This document shows, one piece after another, positions 5,325 to 5,978 of a DNA stretch of 5,978 nucleotides (position 1 is its first letter; each line of letters starts with the position of its first letter). Position numbers and translations under genes: made by a program. The stretch covers positions 1 through 5,978 of the forward strand of contig CAIYZX010000032.1 in NCBI GenBank assembly GCA_903930745.1. Reading direction: 5' to 3'. The notes below the pieces were generated by a model. It did no database searches, was not told the origin of the DNA, and saw only the letters and a program-made list of their open reading frames with translations. Source of the stretch: an uncultured Chloroflexota bacterium (GTDB taxonomy: Bacteria > Chloroflexota > Limnocylindria > Limnocylindrales > CSP1-4).

Positions 5325-5978
5325 GCGAGGCTCCCCCGCAGGGCGTACGGGCCGGCGTGCTCGATGCGGACGCCGACCGTCTCGCCGAGCAGCGCAGGCG
5401 ACCCCGCGACGTGCACGAGCTTGTTCTCACGGCTGCGCCCCACGAGGTGGGCGAGCCCCTCCGGGAGCCGGGCGAAGGCGTCGCGGGACTCGGACGTGCC
5501 CTCGGCCTCCTCGGTGTCGGCCCCGGCCCCGGTCGCGTCGTCCGCGTGGTCGTGGGCGCGTTGCGGTACCACCTGGTCCACGAGCACCTCGGCGGTGCGG
5601 CCGAGCCATGCACGGTTGCGCTCGAGACCGATCGCCTCCTGCACCTTGAGCAGGTCCACCAGGCGGCGGCGCTTCACGTCCGCGGGCACGTCGTCCGCGA
5701 GGCGCGTGGCGGGCGTGCCGGGGCGCTCGCTGTATGCGGCGGCGAAGACCTGGTCGTACCGGACGGCCTCCAGGAGCCGGATCGTGGCCTCGTACTCCTC
5801 CTCGGTCTCGCCGCAGAACCCCACGATGACGTCCGTGGAGAGTGCGATCCCGGGAACGGCCTCGCGGATGCGGGCCAGGCGCTCCTGGTAGTGCTCGATG
5901 GTGTACTGGCGGCCCATGCGCCGGAGCATGGAGTCAGATCCGCTCTGGACGGGCAGGTGGAGGCTGGCGCAGAGCGAG
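5321..5978 (-). CDS. miaB: tRNA methylthiotransferase MiaB, C-terminal part
   Basis: MiaB is a radical-SAM iron-sulfur enzyme that converts i6A37 of tRNA to ms2i6A37. Only the last 218 residues are in the window; the gene enters from the high-coordinate edge, so the N-terminal methylthiotransferase domain and the CxxxCxxC cluster are not visible. Seen here are HLPVQSGSD followed by LRRMGRQYT, the STDVIVGFCGETEEEYEAT segment, YSERPGTPA, and a C-terminal TRAM RNA-binding domain with GRSRENKLVHV and a closing ALRGSLA. These distinguish it as a MiaB-type methylthiotransferase rather than RimO; the adjacent miaA supports this. Between VLVDQ and GRSRENK there is an unusually long, acidic, His/Asp/Ala-rich insert of about 40 residues (5450-5572). 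The stop overlaps the presumed miaA start. Reading frame and codon use are normal throughout. Confidence 0.95.
   Translation of the reverse strand, partial: SLCASLHLPVQSGSDSMLRRMGRQYTIEHYQERLARIREAVPGIALSTDVIVGFCGETEEEYEATIRLLEAVRYDQVFAAAYSERPGTPATRLADDVPADVKRRRLVDLLKVQEAIGLERNRAWLGRTAEVLVDQVVPQRAHDHADDATGAGADTEEAEGTSESRDAFARLPEGLAHLVGRSRENKLVHVAGSPALLGETVGVRIEHAGPYALRGSLA
5331..5337 (-). promoter_or_regulatory. Shine-Dalgarno sequence deciding the miaA start
   Basis: GGGGGAG on the minus strand lies inside the last codons of miaB, six bases before the CTG at 5324. Its strength and spacing are what single out this CTG as the miaA start, because no ATG, GTG or TTG is available ahead of the P-loop. 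Confidence 0.6.

Noticed and set aside
3783..5891. Second long plus-strand open frame (about 700 codons)
   Set aside because: It is antisense to hflX, miaA and miaB, all certain genes, and its translation is Ser/Arg/Ala-rich low complexity.

Overview
The window is a GC-rich bacterial chromosomal segment in which every gene I can support lies on the minus strand, so transcription runs from the high-coordinate end to the low-coordinate end. Third codon positions are heavily G/C, which also keeps very long meaningless frames open on the plus strand. The window looks like ordinary housekeeping and house-neighbour DNA. I see no rRNA, tRNA, CRISPR array, transposase or phage gene. The wording of the HflX and MiaB proteins suggests Chloroflexota, perhaps the Limnocylindria (Ellin6529-type) clade. 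That assignment is an inference from remembered family resemblance, not from a search.

In order of transcription, the first three genes belong to translation and tRNA quality. These are the C-terminal half of miaB (tRNA 2-methylthio-adenosine-37 synthase, cut by the window edge), miaA (tRNA dimethylallyltransferase) and hflX (ribosome-splitting GTPase). MiaA prenylates A37 of tRNAs that read U-starting codons, and MiaB then methylthiolates the same base. miaB and miaA appear to overlap by four bases. The only start I can find for miaA that keeps its ATP-binding loop is a CTG preceded by a strong Shine-Dalgarno sequence.

Five more genes follow on the same strand. The first is an unrecognised 203-residue protein starting 8 bases after hflX, with its ribosome binding site overlapping the hflX stop. 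Next is a doubtful 108-residue ORF with a Pro/Gly-rich tail, then a CPBP-family membrane protease coupled to it by an ATGA overlap. The last two are a METTL20/ETFBKMT-like protein lysine methyltransferase and an 84-residue Cys-rich CWC protein that probably binds metal. Spacing is short except for gaps of about 80 and 100 bases, so one long transcript is plausible. No convincing promoter or terminator is visible.

The final 183 bases at the low-coordinate end hold no supported gene. They begin with a conspicuously AT-richer stretch containing a 10-base inverted repeat, which may be an operator or a recombination or mobile-element end.
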